Source: Labia minor
Taxonomy: Eukaryota; Arthropoda; Insecta; Dermaptera; Spongiphoridae
NCBI GenBank assembly: GCA_963082975.1
Contig: OY720347.1
Span: 15,606,225-15,670,224 of the forward strand
Reading direction: 5' to 3'
DNA: 64,000 bases
Shown: in pieces, positions 27,478-39,191 of the stretch
Layout of the letters: the number at the start of each line of letters is the position of its first letter
Position numbering within the stretch: the stretch's first letter is position 1
Notes under the pieces: generated by a model
The model's database searches: none
The model's input: only the letters and a program-made list of their open reading frames with translations
What the model was told of the DNA's origin: nothing
Made by a program: the position numbers and the translations under genes

Positions 27478-28265
27478 CTAGCTGCTCCGAGCGCCTTCGG
27501 CGCTCTCCACACCTAGACGGGGGCTCCGCCCCCTGTACCCCCGAGTGATACATAGTATTTGGTTGAAAGTCTGTATGTAAAAGGTTTTCATCCATTTTGT
27601 TTCAATCAGTATAAGTAGATAAGACATATATTTGTTTTCTTAGAAAATATATATTTTAATTTAATCAGTAAATTAATTATATATTATTATTGTATATGTT
27701 ATATTTATCTAACTCTGTGTCTCTACAGTTTTCGAAAGTTCTTAGCCACAGCATCCACATTTCTCTAAGCGTCCCTATCCTGAGCTACAACCAAATCCTA
27801 CCCCGTCCCATCTCTCCCATGTCCCTTCCTTCATTGTCCACCCACCTTGGTCCTTGGTCTTCCACCGGATGTTTCCCAATCGGTTTCTCCCAATTTCTAG
27901 TTTCTCCAATTCCAACCACGTCCCCTTCCCATCCCAGCCGTTACTCAATGATAACGTCAATTTCAATTCTTCTCGAATATTATTATCCTTCGTGATTAGA
28001 GATCTTAAGTATTTAAATATTTATACTTTTTCAAATTCTACATTTTGTATGTTAATTGTATTTTAGTCGTATCCGTATCATAATTCTTGAATTTTTTTGT
28101 TTAATTACATTTCGGTTGATTTTTCCCCAATTTCTCTAATCATATGTCTCCTCTTCCAGTCCAATTCTTTTACCTGTCAATGTTGCATAAGGAATTTAAA
28201 TTTCTTAATTTGGCTAGAACACTCCATTTTTTAAAATTTTAAATAGAGGGAGAGAGATGAGGTTC

Positions 28266-28311
<46 letters not shown>

Positions 28312-28550
28312 TCTTGACAGCAAAAAAGTAAACAAATTACATACATACAAACACTCTCCTTTATATATATTTCTGGAAAATGGAACACCCGCAGCTCAGC
28401 TCAGGCGTTACCTAAGATTCTAATTTCTTTTTTATTTTTCATCATTTGAGGTACCCTTCACCTCAGAAAAATTTGGTTACCTTACTCCTTGTAGTTTAGG
28501 CTCTGGAGTTTTTTGCGTACAGACGGACACTATCGTATTAAATATATAGA
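27478..28550 (-). mobile_element. Non-autonomous Helitron, copy 1
   Basis: Read on the minus strand it begins TCTATATATTTAATACG and ends with the hairpin GAGCGCCGAAGGCGCTC (27489-27505), then GGAGCAG and CTAG. The flanking bases are A and T, the normal Helitron A/T target, with no duplication. These are the diagnostic ends of Helitrons. Length is 1,073 bases. It has no Rep/helicase gene. Inside is a block matching the 3' part of the RTE-like LINE at 803-1573 (about 27728-27960, same strand as the Helitron), and an (AT)n run at 28269-28308. Copy 2 is at 35516-36868. Confidence 0.88.
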
Positions 28551-28717
28551 TTTAGCTTAAATATAAAAATTAAAATAAAAAGAAATTACTTAAAAAAATT
28601 AAAACTATAATAATAATATTAAAATATATATAAAATTACCTGAAAATAATTAGATATTTATTTGATAAAATTAATTATTTATCTTAAAAATATTTTATAA
28701 TCTATAGAATAATTTAA

Positions 28718-28935
28718 TTATTTTAAAAAACGGCGGTAATCATTTTTTATCCCTAGCTGTGACGTCATCAATAAGAAAATGTAAAGAAAAGGGCTGTTTT
28801 TAGGGTTTTCCTGACAATTATTCGATTTTTTCTCGCCGGAAAAACCATCCTTGGACTTCAACGAACATTTTAAAAAAAGAATTGTCAAAATTGGTCCAGG
28901 CGTTATTGAGTGATGCAATTACAAAAGTCATTTTT
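28718..28935 (-). repeat. Helitron-like 5' region fragment (worn)
   Basis: On the minus strand it reads GCATCACTCAATAACGCCTG, a CCAATTTTGACAATTC stretch and AATGTTCGTTGAAGTCC, a style of sequence often found near the 5' end of insect Helitrons. It lacks clear ends. Classification is tentative. Confidence 0.35.
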
Positions 28936-29066
28936 ATTTATAAGATTTATTTATTTTATTATTTACCTTGTAACAGTCTGCAGATTATTTAAATTAATTA
29001 AATCTAAAATGTCTTCACTCTCATCATCCGAAGAATACATTTTTAATATCACTCCTAACAACACAC

Positions 29067-29195
29067 AATATTAAACTAGTGGACTGAACCATTTGTGTGT
29101 GAATGAAAGCTGCCACATCCTTTCCGCGCCAGCGCCACTCCATTGCCACGCCAGTGCCATACGCCAGTTGTGTGTGAATTGGGCCTTAGATTGAC
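29067..29195. mobile_element. Possible PIF/Harbinger-like MITE
   Basis: A GC-rich island whose two ends both carry TGTGTGTGAAT in direct orientation near the borders, with GCGCCAGCGCCACTCC and CACGCCAGTGCC between. The minus strand begins AAGGCCCAATTCACACACAA, resembling Harbinger ends. A TAG may be shared by both flanks. Borders and family remain unsure. Confidence 0.3.
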
Positions 29196-29487
29196 TCGGC
29201 CAGTGGCCATACATTGGAGGCATTGGCTCAAAAAAAATACTTGACACAAACCATTATTATTTAATACAACTAAAAATAATCTAAATGCGTCTTCTGTAAT
29301 TTGAAGACCTTCCACCCAAATTTCCTCCTTCATCCACCATTCATCAAGAATAATCTTAATTGGATCGCCATTTTCATAAACAGATTGAAATTCCTCATCC
29401 AAAGTCCACTTGGCACCCTAAATAGACAGGATGCATCAGGTCCGCTATACATCCAAGGATGATTTCCTGAGGGATATAGTATTTTCT

Positions 29488-29731
29488 CTAAGGCTCATAA
29501 ATGGGGGCGCTGGAGCGATCCAGGGGGCGGTGATGGCCCCAGGTGCATTTAGGGAAAATTATTTATATATTACTTTTCTATTCTGAGACCAATAAAATAG
29601 ATTCATAAATTTACACATTTATTTATAGTATTTTACAAATAGGTACATTTATCTTTCTGTTTAATTGTTATTAAAATTAAAAAAGTTAATTTCCAAGGGA
29701 TCGCTTGGCCAAATAAGTTTGGGAACCACTG
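29488..29731 (-). mobile_element. hAT MITE with one good end
   Basis: Read on minus it starts CAGTGGTTCCCAAACTTA, a standard hAT end, and runs to a CGCTCCAGCGCCCCCA region where the other end is worn. No target duplication could be matched. Confidence 0.5.
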
Positions 29732-30075
29732 ATTTAATCGGACAGCAGCAATCCAGTCAGAATCCAGCTTCAAAAATTCTTCCATGAGAAGGCCTAGTAT
29801 CATCAGAAGACCTTGATATAAAGCTTCCAGTAACATGGAGAAAGAAAACCGACTTAGCAAAAGGAACCTCCAAGTATTCGTATCTGTCTCTTTATGTCAC
29901 AGGATTTCACGATCGCATAACTTTATGGACGAACTATAACTAAATATTAAATATTTTTGAATTAAAAGATTTTAATGATAATTCTATTTATAAAGTGAAG
30001 TTTTAGTAACAGGCCTCACACACACAACTATTTACTTATTAATTATTTTTCTGATTTCAATGACAGTACTCTAGA

Positions 30076-30480
30076 TCAGAGATTCCCAACAGTACCCGGG
30101 TTGGAATCCTTGGGGATCTATAAAACTTTGATTAGGGTTGACATAACCTGAGAAGGTTATTGGGGTCGATGATGAAATTTCTTAAAATAAAAATTAAATA
30201 AAAAAGAAAATACAAACAATTATCAACAGCAACCCGGGTTCCACGTAATAATAGTACAATATCATTTTATTGATATCATAAACTTTTTGTGGGCCACTTG
30301 ATTACTGTTAAGTTAAATATATATTATAATAATCGTTACAACAAAGAAACGATTACTTGAGACTTTGAAAGAGGCATGTATTATGTGTATTGTTCATTTA
30401 ATATAAAAGATTTAATCATTTATTAAGTTGTTTTTTTTGTCCGAGGTTCACCAAGAAATGTTGCGGCCCTTAAAATATTT
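30076..30480. repeat. Possible degenerate hAT-like repeat
   Basis: CAGAGATTCCCAACAGTACC at the left resembles a worn hAT end, and internal GGGTTGG, CCGGGTTCC and GTCCGAGGTTCACC motifs are typical of hAT-derived MITEs. No duplication or right end was found. Confidence 0.3.
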
Positions 30481-30599
30481 GATAAATGTATTATTGTATG
30501 CAAAAGTTGTAAAAATTACTATTAATCAAAGTTTGAACCTGATATCAAAAACATTATAAAAATCAGCCTCAACGGTCACATTAATTTTTTCAGTTAGGA

Positions 30600-31365
30600 A
30601 TGCCTATTAATCATTTATGAAATTATTAATTTATAAAATATTGAATTACAAGTTTGATTAAATAAAATTAGCACAACTACTATTAATGTAATAAAAATGT
30701 TAACTATATTGTAAAATTGTTAAAAATATATTCATTAAATGCTCATAATTCTATGTTAAACTTTAATATACTTATACTGCATAAAAAAAATCAGGTCTAT
30801 TAAACGAGAAAAAAGTTTAAAAGGGGTCAAAGTAGAAAAAGGGTTAGGAAACCGATGGACAATTAATAGGACAGTTATAGACAAGGCATTTGGCTTAAAG
30901 ATTCTTTATAGGTTCTTTAGATTTTAAAAGGATATGAGAAGAGACAAGATAAGATACCCTTTTACTTTAGGCAATAGAGATTGATTGTTTTTATATTATT
31001 AATTTAACTTTAAAATTAAATGAAAAAAAAAATTTAAAAGAAAATAATCCCGACACTAAAAGAAATCAAAATATTCCTATTGAAAAAACTAATTAAATTA
31101 AGTTTATATTCAATATACTTTATATCATTTAACAAGAATATTAGAGAAATTAATATTCTTTATATATCTTTTGAAAATAAAAAAGTATTTTAGTTTTAAA
31201 GATCTTTTAATAAAATAAAATAGCAATAGAAATTAAGTTTTTTTAAAAAAACTATAAATTTAAAAATATGACTTTATAAAAGTATAAACAATTTCATAAC
31301 ATTTTTAAAAATAATATATATAAAATATAAATAAATGTATCATTTTTATAAAAAAATATAACTTT
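30600..31365. other. No gene recognised downstream of the helicase gene
   Basis: AT-rich sequence that should contain the 3' untranslated region of the MOV10L1/Armitage-like gene. No repeat family seen. Confidence 0.45.
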
Positions 31366-34300
31366 TTATAAGGCAAAACTTATGCCTTTTAACATTTTAG
31401 TTTCTTTACAATTTTCAATGATTTCACCCCAATATTCACATTTACTTAATAAATATGGGTCTCCAATAATGATAAGAAGATATTTTGCCCTAGTTATTGT
31501 GACATTCATTCGTTTAGGATTAAGAATAAAAGATCTAAGACCATGGATAGAAGAGGCTACTGTAGACAAAATAATTATATTCTTTTCTTGTCCTTGAAAT
31601 TCTTCGACAGTCCCAATCTTTGGCAGATTTTTAAAGTTAAATCCTAATGCCCACTCTTGAAGCTTTTCTTTCTGAAATCATTAAATATTTTAATAAATAG
31701 ATTTAAATATTTTAACGTATAAGTTAGAAATATACTATTATAATACCTGCTGTCTATAGGGTGTTATAATTCCAATATCACTATCTTGAAAACCTAATTG
31801 AAATAATTCACCAAGATAATCCATTGTTTGAAAAACCTCAGCTGGACTAAATATAGAAGAAGCATGTGGAGAAACAAAATTTTCTCCAACAATCGCATGG
31901 AAAATTATACCAGTATTTTTAAGATCTTTTTGATGTATAAAACGTTCAATTTTTTTATTCAATTCAGGATCATCCTCAATTTTCACCTGGATAGATTAAA
32001 AAACAATTGAATAATTTTAAAGGCTAAATAGAATTATATTTATGGATTAATACCTGAGAAATTAAATCACCTTCATAAAAAAATTTATTAGGTAACTTTA
32101 AAATTGGTTCAATTGTACGGTAGTTATTAATTAATTTAGTAATTAAGAGGGGATTAAAACCAAATGTATCAGGGTATTTTTTAAGGTCGGGATAATATAG
32201 ATCCAAATTACATAATCGTTCTAACAAAGAAATACTTAATCCATAGGTATTAGCATATTGCGAGTTGAGATAAGGCCCTAATTGAAATGGATCTCCAGCT
32301 AACACCAATTGTCCTTTAAAAGGATCTAAGAGAGCTGAAAAAAAGTTATATTATTAATATTATTTAATTTATATTTTATATCAACAATTAAAATTATTTA
32401 TACTTAATGCACTTAGAGCCTCAGGTTCAGTGAGATGACCTGCTTCATCAATAAGTAAATGGGTAAAATAACCTTTAGGAAGTTTAAAAAAAATAAATCT
32501 TGAAAGTGTAATGCATGTTCCTATTTGAATCCGTTGTCTTCCTAATGCTGAAGTAATAGGAATTTTATGTTCACTTTCAGTAAGTAATTTTTCACTACTA
32601 AACAAAGAACAGTATGGGCGAATATTGTGTGGAATATTTGATTGTTCTACATATTGATAAGAGACTGCTCGTACTAATTCACCAGGTAAAAAAGGATGGA
32701 ATTGTAATAGACGTTCACATAATAAATTCGAAGCACTGTTGTTTGGTGTTGCAACTAAAATCCTATAAAGGTAAAAATTATAATTTTTTTTTCAATGTGT
32801 ATATAAATAAATAAAAAACACAAGTAGATATATAGTATTAAAGGTTCTAAGATGAATCATCACAATATATCAAAATATTCAAATTTAAGTTACCTTGAAT
32901 CTGGAATATTTTTAAATATTTGCAAAATTAATTCTACAATTGTCATTGTTTTCCCTGTTCCTGGAGGTCCAAATACAACGTATGGGTATTTTCTTCCTCG
33001 TCCAATCAAAGCATTATATACAGCTTTCTTCTGATAAATATTTAAATCAGTATTAAACCATTCAATGTCATTAAAATCAATTACTGTTTGAGGATGTAAT
33101 TTATTAATTTCCGAAGGAAAGAGAAATTCAGATCCTTTTCTATTAAATGCAAAATCAATTGCATGATGGGAAAATCGAAATGGTGTACGATTCAATTGAA
33201 ATTCAACACGACATGATTCTCCAGAATAAGAAAGTTGAAAACTTCGATGAAACTTTAAAAAAATCTTATTATCAATTACTTTATGTACTATGCCTTGGTT
33301 GACTTCATTTAAAGCCTTATAGTGATCTAAAAAAATATATGTTTTATTATTAATGAAGGATATAGTTATAATTAATTTATTACAATTTACCTTCCTGTCT
33401 TGCATAATGAGCTTTGGCAAGTATTTTGTCGCCAATGATTATATTTAAAATATCCCTATCAGCAAGTTCTAATACTAAATATTCATGATTGGGTCCATTT
33501 GGAGTAAATACTGCATCATTTATAGTAAAACGTAATAAATGTAGTTGGCTAGCAATTTCCTCAAGATGTAATAAAGTATGCATTTTAATTTTATAGTTGT
33601 TAATTGTAGTTTTATTTAATAGAAAAGTGTTTTTATTCTCTAATACTGAACGATTGAAATCAGAATCATATAAGAGCTTTCGTAATTCACTGGGCACTGG
33701 ATATACAGGTAATCGAAAATTAGGAAATGCTTGACTCATGCGAATACTTTCTCCAGGGGAAATAGAATATTTATCTGATGTAAGAGATTTTTTATATATA
33801 TTTTTATTGGATTTTGGCAAAGGTTTATCAACAATTTTATATCCTTCAGTTAATCGTGTAAAGGAATTCTGCGATTCTTCTTTACCATATAATTTAATAT
33901 TAATTGCGCGCCAACTAAATTGTTTTTGTTGAGATTCAATTGCTTCAACTATGTATTTCTTTTTAAATTCCAAAGGAATACTTTCCATTAAATAATCCGT
34001 ATGATAATAAATATAATTACAAATTAACCCTTCTTTTTCATTTACATCATTAAGGAAGCCAATTTTTTTTGTAACTCTCAGAGGGTAAAATGAAAGAAAT
34101 GTAATTAAATCTCCGGTTAAATCAGCTGACTCTGAATCAGTTTTAAATAATCCAATGAGATTTACCCAATCACCTAAAAAAGATAATGTTTTTTATTAAT
34201 TTTAAATGTGATATTAATTTTGTCCATAGCCGGCCTTTCTAGACAAAACTCTTTCGAGCCATCAGATGGTTCAGCCTGGGTAATTTTTATCTAAAAAGTA

Positions 34301-34897
34301 AAAAGCACCAATTATGTCATCTACCTTTGAAGGCATGTTATATTTATAAAGGTGACATAAATGTTCGCTGTATAATATGATTAAAAATGTTTTAAGATAA
34401 GACAATTTAAATATACAAAGACATATCAATTATAATATATAATAAGAATGTAAACCAAATTTTTAAAATAACTTAAAATTTAATAATTAAAATAGAAAAT
34501 GGTTGAAATAATTACCTCTCATAGGAATATAATCAAAAGATACTTCATTTAATGAAAAGTTGTAAAGTGGATTTGTCTTTATTATATTATCAAATGATAT
34601 ACTAACAATTTTAACAACTAATGTCTTTTCAAAAGTATCTTTGATTTGATTTTCTTCTTTAAAAACCTTAAATACCTCTTCTACTTTATGTAAATAATTG
34701 GACGAGTATTCTAACCATTGTCCTAACAAATATTGAGAAGTATCACACAGGAAATCATCTTCATCATTAATTATTATTCTTCCATTATCAATATATGTAA
34801 TTTCACCGATTTTTCTAATCACTTTAGAAGTTGTATTCGTTTCTTCTTTAATAGATGGATTAAAGAAATCGAAAAACTTTTTTGTAAAGGAAAACAT
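31366..34897 (-). CDS. armi: MOV10L1/Armitage-like RNA helicase (927 aa, 7 exons)
   Basis: Exons on minus: 34897-34516, 34173-33391, 33326-32894, 32762-32404, 32334-32054, 31986-31747, 31671-31366; 2,784 bases, 927 codons plus stop. The C-terminal half is a superfamily 1B (Upf1-like) helicase: GPPGTGKT (508-515), DEAGH (638-642), GDPFQLGP (666 on), NYRT, ITPYRQQ, GTVEEFQGQEK (846 on) and VTITRAK (883 on). The N terminus MFSFTKKFFDFF and the GEITYIDNGRIIINDED stretch resemble MOV10L1/Armitage rather than plain MOV10. That family feeds piRNA precursors to the processing machinery at mitochondria and nuage, for transposon silencing in the germ line. The protein is shorter than fly Armi and human MOV10L1 (both about 1,200 aa), mainly before the helicase core; an unseen 5' exon is possible. 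Assignment to armi over MOV10 is probable, not certain. Confidence 0.85.
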
Positions 34898-35515
34898 AGT
34901 TGTTTAATACATATAATTCATATATAATGTAAACTGTGTAATACTGAAAGTGCTGATGGTGCTGGTCTGAGACTGAAACAGACTGAAATATTATATTCTG
35001 GGATGAAATATATATAAATGAAAAATCAAAACATTTGTGAAGAAAGCAACAAATGGAATATCTACTATATATTCACAATGTTTTTTTAATATATATTTTT
35101 CTTGGAATAAATTTCTTCAACTTAAAATATAAGTTATATAATAAAATAAAAATGATTAATAATTTGTAATAATATACTTAAGTTTATATTTATATCTAAC
35201 ATATTTAGAGAGAAATAAAGCGCACATTTTAAATAAAATTAATTAAAAATGTACTTAAAATTTATGATTATACATTTATTAAATAAGTTGAGAATATAAA
35301 CTTAAATACCAGACTAAATTTATATTTTAAAAACTTAAAAAGATATTATTTAAAAAAAAACAAACTAACAAACTGCAATCTATATTATTTATAATTTAAA
35401 CAAATTATTAAATCTCTTATATTTCTCAGACCGAAAAATCAAGGTGAAATGTGAATTGAGTTATTTTAGCAGTCATTATTTTAGAAACATGCCTAATAAT
35501 AAATACTAGCTGCTC
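34898..35515. other. Upstream region of the helicase gene
   Basis: AT-rich DNA between the helicase start and Helitron copy 2. It probably carries the promoter. No distinct site can be called. Confidence 0.4.
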
Positions 35516-36868
35516 CGAGCGCCTTCGGCGCTCTTCACACCTAGACGGGGGCTCCGCCCCCTGTACCCCCGAGTGATACATAGTATTTGGTTGAAAGTCT
35601 CTATGTAAAAGGTTTTCATCCCTTTTGTTTCAATCAGTATAAGTATATAAGACATGTATTTGTTTTCTTGTAAAATATATTTTAATTTAATCAGTAAATT
35701 AATTTTATATTATTATTGTATATGTTATATTTATATAACTCTGTGTCTCTACAGTTTTCTACAGCATCCACATTTCTCTAAGCGTCCCTATCCTGAGCTA
35801 CAACCAAATCCTACCCTGTCCCATCTCTCCCATGTCCCTTCCTTCATTGTCCACCCACCTTGGTCCTTGGTCTTCCACCGGATGTTTCCCAATCGGTTTC
35901 TCCCAATTTCTAGTTTCTCCAATTCCAACCACGTCCCCTTCCCATCCCAGCCTTCTCGATTTTATAACCTTAACTATATCTGGACATTATTTCTCGTTAT
36001 GCCATCTCCGCCATCCCCCTGTGACCTCATCTTCTTTTGGCCTATAAATGCTGCGAACAATATTAATCTCACAAATACTCCAAATCTACTCTCGTCTCCC
36101 AGAGTCATCGATAGGGTGACTAAACGTCCCGTCTTTAGGTGATCTGTCCCAAAAATGTCTTCGGGACACCCTACTGTTTTTTCAATATTTAGGGCATTTC
36201 GTAATTTTTTTTTCAACATTTTTTCAATTTAGTTTTAAAAAAAAGGTATACCGTTTGCCCCTTTACTGCATAATAACAGGCGTTACTCAATTACAACGTC
36301 GATTTAAATTCTTCTCGAATATTATTATCCTTCGTGATTAGAGATCTTAAGTATTTAAATATTTATACTTTTTTAAAGTCTACATTTTGTATGTTAATTG
36401 TATTTAAGTCGTATCCGTATAATAATTCTTGAATTTTTTTATTTAATTACATTTCGCGGTTGATTTTTCCCCAATTTCTCTAATCACATGTCTCCTCTTC
36501 CAGTCCAATTCATTTACCTATCAATGTTGCATAAGGCATTTAAATTTCTTAATTTGGCTAGAACACTCCATTTTTTAAAATTTTAAATAGAGGGAGAGAG
36601 AGAGGTTCTAATTATATATATATCTGTTTCTATGACAGCAAAAAAGTAAACAAATTACATTCATACAAACACTTTCCTTTATATATATTTCTGGAAAATG
36701 GAACACCCGCAGCTCAACTCAGGAGTTACCTAAGATTCTAATTTCTTTTTTATTTTTCATCATTTGAGGTACCCTTCACCTCAGAAAAATTTGGTTACCT
36801 TACTCCTTGTAGTTTAGGCTCTGGAGTTTTTTGCGTACAGACGGACACTATCGTATTAAATATATAGA
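35516..36868 (-). mobile_element. Non-autonomous Helitron, copy 2
   Basis: Same ends as copy 1: on minus TCTATATATTTAATACG at the start and hairpin GAGCGCCGAAGGCGCTC followed by CTAG at the end, inserted between A and T. It is 1,353 bases, about 280 longer than copy 1, because it keeps more of the internal RTE-like LINE segment (about 35757-36300) and that segment is itself interrupted by a short insert that begins TAGGGTGACTAAACGTCCC (36114 on). No Rep/helicase gene. Confidence 0.88.
36114..36172. repeat. Short insert with TAGGGTG ends inside Helitron copy 2
   Basis: TAGGGTGACTAAACGTCCCG at the left is partly mirrored by TTCGGGACACCCTA at the right, so this may be a tiny MITE that went into the LINE segment carried by the Helitron. 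The true right border could lie further on, near 36260, where the LINE match resumes. Confidence 0.4.
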
Positions 36869-36874
36869 TTTATG

Positions 36875-37073
36875 TATTATTGAGGACCCCAAGTTCCATT
36901 CATTTTAATCAGATTGATGCAATGATGCAACATTTAATAATTGTAATAAATAATTAAAGAATTGTATATCAGCTCGGTGTCTCAAGTATTAATATTACCA
37001 GCCAAACCCAATAATAATGAATTATTTTTTTTTAACTTAATTACCGAGCCGGGGCTCGGGGTCCCGGTATGAT
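36875..37073. repeat. Repeat E, copy 1
   Basis: About 200 bases from GAGGACCCC to GGGGTCCCGGTA, weakly inverted ends. Just before the right end is a hairpin, CCGAGCCGGGGCTCGG. A second copy is at 38836-39044 and a partial one at 38388-38515. It starts only a few bases from the end of Helitron copy 2. Family unknown. Confidence 0.55.
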
Positions 37074-37400
37074 CTTAATATATTGTGAGAATTAGATAAA
37101 TAATGTAGAGAGAAAAAAATATTTAAAAATAGATATTTATTTAAATGAAATAAAATTATTTAATTTACAGAATGAAAATGTCTATAATAATGTCTAAACA
37201 TTTTTTCTTTATAATTTTACATTATAATAATACTAATTACACTAGCTATAATATATGGGGAATATTCAACTTTGACTGCCGATTTGACCATGTTCCCAAA
37301 CGAATTTTAAAAAACCAAGACCACTTTACATTTACACATTTTAAGCTCTAATCGAATCCAAAATCAAAATTTAAAAAATCGAAAAACAGACACACAGATA

Positions 37401-38306
37401 CAGTGGCGTACCTAAGGGGGCGGTGGGTGCGGTCCGCACCGGGCGGCACTTATCTTGGGGCGGCATTTTTTATATTGAGTTATAGTTGTAAAAAGCAACT
37501 TATTCATTTCATATTTATTTTTTTTCTTTCTTGAATAATAAATGATTATTATGATTATTATAAGTTTACTATTTGATTTATATAAATTATGATTAACTAT
37601 ATGATTTCGAATATTATTCCTCGGTGTATATAAACGCATTTTAGTGTAATTTTTGAATTCTAATTCCAAGAACATGATAATAATTTTATTTTATTGTATT
37701 CATTAAAATTCGTTGAATTCGTAAACGCATCTTTAAGATTTTGTTCGGCAAAATTATCTTCGTTCTACAATGAGTCAATTAAGACTACAAAATCTTGCAA
37801 TATTGTCAATAGAACAAAAAATTACAAATAATATAAATTTTGAGAGCATTATACACGATTTTTCATTGAATTCGTAAACGCATCTTTACGATTTTGTTCA
37901 TCAATTTTTTCTAACTAAAATTTTTTGATATCAGTTTATAAATGTCATTTCTTTTGAAATGTTTATATGATTACTTTGAAGTGATATACCAATATTTTTT
38001 TAAATCATCAATTTTTCTTTTGAAAAGCAGGGCCGGCGGAAAAAATATAAATATAAATTTTGAGAGCATTATACATGATTTTTCTAGTATGAAAGCTAGA
38101 AGAGTAAATATTATATAAATATGTTACGAGTGCATACAAATATCTGTAAAAAAATTTACTCTGTGTATTAATTAATATTGATTAAATAACTTAATAATTT
38201 ATTTATGTGTATTAATTTATAAAAACCACTATTTGATTGACTTATAATAGAAAGGGCGGCAAACTGGAGATCGCCCCGGGCGGCAAAAGTTCTAGGTACG
38301 CCACTG
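37401..38306 (+). mobile_element. hAT (ZMYM1-like) internal-deletion derivative, 906 bases
   Basis: Ends CAGTGGCGTACCTA and TAGGTACGCCACTG are hAT-type inverted repeats. The flanking octamers CACAGATA and CAGATATA agree at six of eight places. GGGCGGC motifs lie inside both ends. The interior keeps only the C-terminal end of a hAT transposase: LRLQNLAILSIEQKI, then INFESIIHDFS, and later again INFESIIHDFSSMKARRVNI followed by a stop. The C-terminal coding stretch and a GAATTCGTAAACGCATCTT segment occur twice, so the deletion was accompanied by internal duplication. Confidence 0.75.
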
Positions 38307-38387
38307 CAGATATATAGATTTTATAAATGTGAACATTTATACAATTTATTTTAATTCATTTGAAACATTTTAGGAAATAAATTTTTA

Positions 38388-38515
38388 ATGGGTCATTTTT
38401 AGAAATCCCATTTAACAATTATAATAAATAATTAAAAAATTGTAAAATTTTTAAAGTATATAAAAATAAATTGTATAAATTGGTTAAAGGGTCGAGTGAT
38501 AGTTCGGTGTCCCAG
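38388..38515. repeat. Repeat E, partial copy
   Basis: ACAATTATAATAAATAATTA and later GGGTCGAGTGATAGTTCGGT with GTCCCAGGTA match the middle of repeat E. Confidence 0.45.
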
Positions 38516-38621
38516 GTATATATTTTATATTAACACGCCTACTTTTCTGTATAATAAAGATTTAAAGAATCATATTTTAATTTTTATATAATCAAGAAAT
38601 CATTTTTCCACTTAAAATATA

Positions 38622-38702
38622 GTTGTAAAGCCCAAATCTCCGATCCATATAACATCATCGACTGGGCCGCTACCATAAGGAGTCTTCTCTTGCTCTGACT
38701 AG
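38622..38702 (-). mobile_element. LINE fragment (R1/Jockey-like reverse transcriptase)
   Basis: On the minus strand about 80 bases translate to KRRLLMVAAQSMMLYGSEIW, the conserved block after the reverse transcriptase palm in R1- and Jockey-related elements. Both sides are lost. Confidence 0.5.
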
Positions 38703-38835
38703 GGCCACCGGTATTTGCCATTTTACTCTCTACTGACTGTTCATTTCATAAGTGAAAATAGTGTCGAATAGAATATAGACGATATTACTTGGATTAATCT
38801 TATTATGCTAGCTAAAATTGTTTGTTTGTATTATT

Positions 38836-39044
38836 GAGGACCCCAGTTCAATTCATTTAAATCAGATTGATGCAATGATGCAACATTTAATAATTGTAAT
38901 AAATAATTAAAGAATTGTATATTAATATTTTTTAAAGGGTCGAGCGAGAGCTCGGTGTCCCAGGTATTAATATTACCAGCCAAACCCAATAATGAATCAT
39001 TTTTTTTAACTTAAGTACCGAGCCGAGGCTCGGGGTCCCGGTAC
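38836..39044. repeat. Repeat E, copy 2
   Basis: GAGGACCCC to GGGGTCCCGGTAC, with two hairpins: CGAGCGAGAGCTCG in the middle and CCGAGCCGAGGCTCGG next to the right end. Matches 36875-37073 closely. Confidence 0.55.
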
Positions 39045-39191
39045 TTATATTATTATTTCAAAAGTCTTAAAAAACTTATGTTATTGTTATTACATTTTAT
39101 TTTAAAATTGATAAATTTACTAGATTATACATGTGCCTATAAAATATTAGGATTTAATTTTAATATGTAATTAAAAATTAAACTTAAAAAT

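Noticed and set aside
29076-29402. A 108-codon frame on minus (EEFQSVYENGDP and so on) as a gene
   Set aside because: Part of it covers the GC-rich MITE-like island, and the rest matches no family I recognise. It could be a transposase scrap, but the support is too thin.
35654-36142. A 162-codon frame on plus
   Set aside because: It is the antisense of the LINE segment carried by Helitron copy 2.
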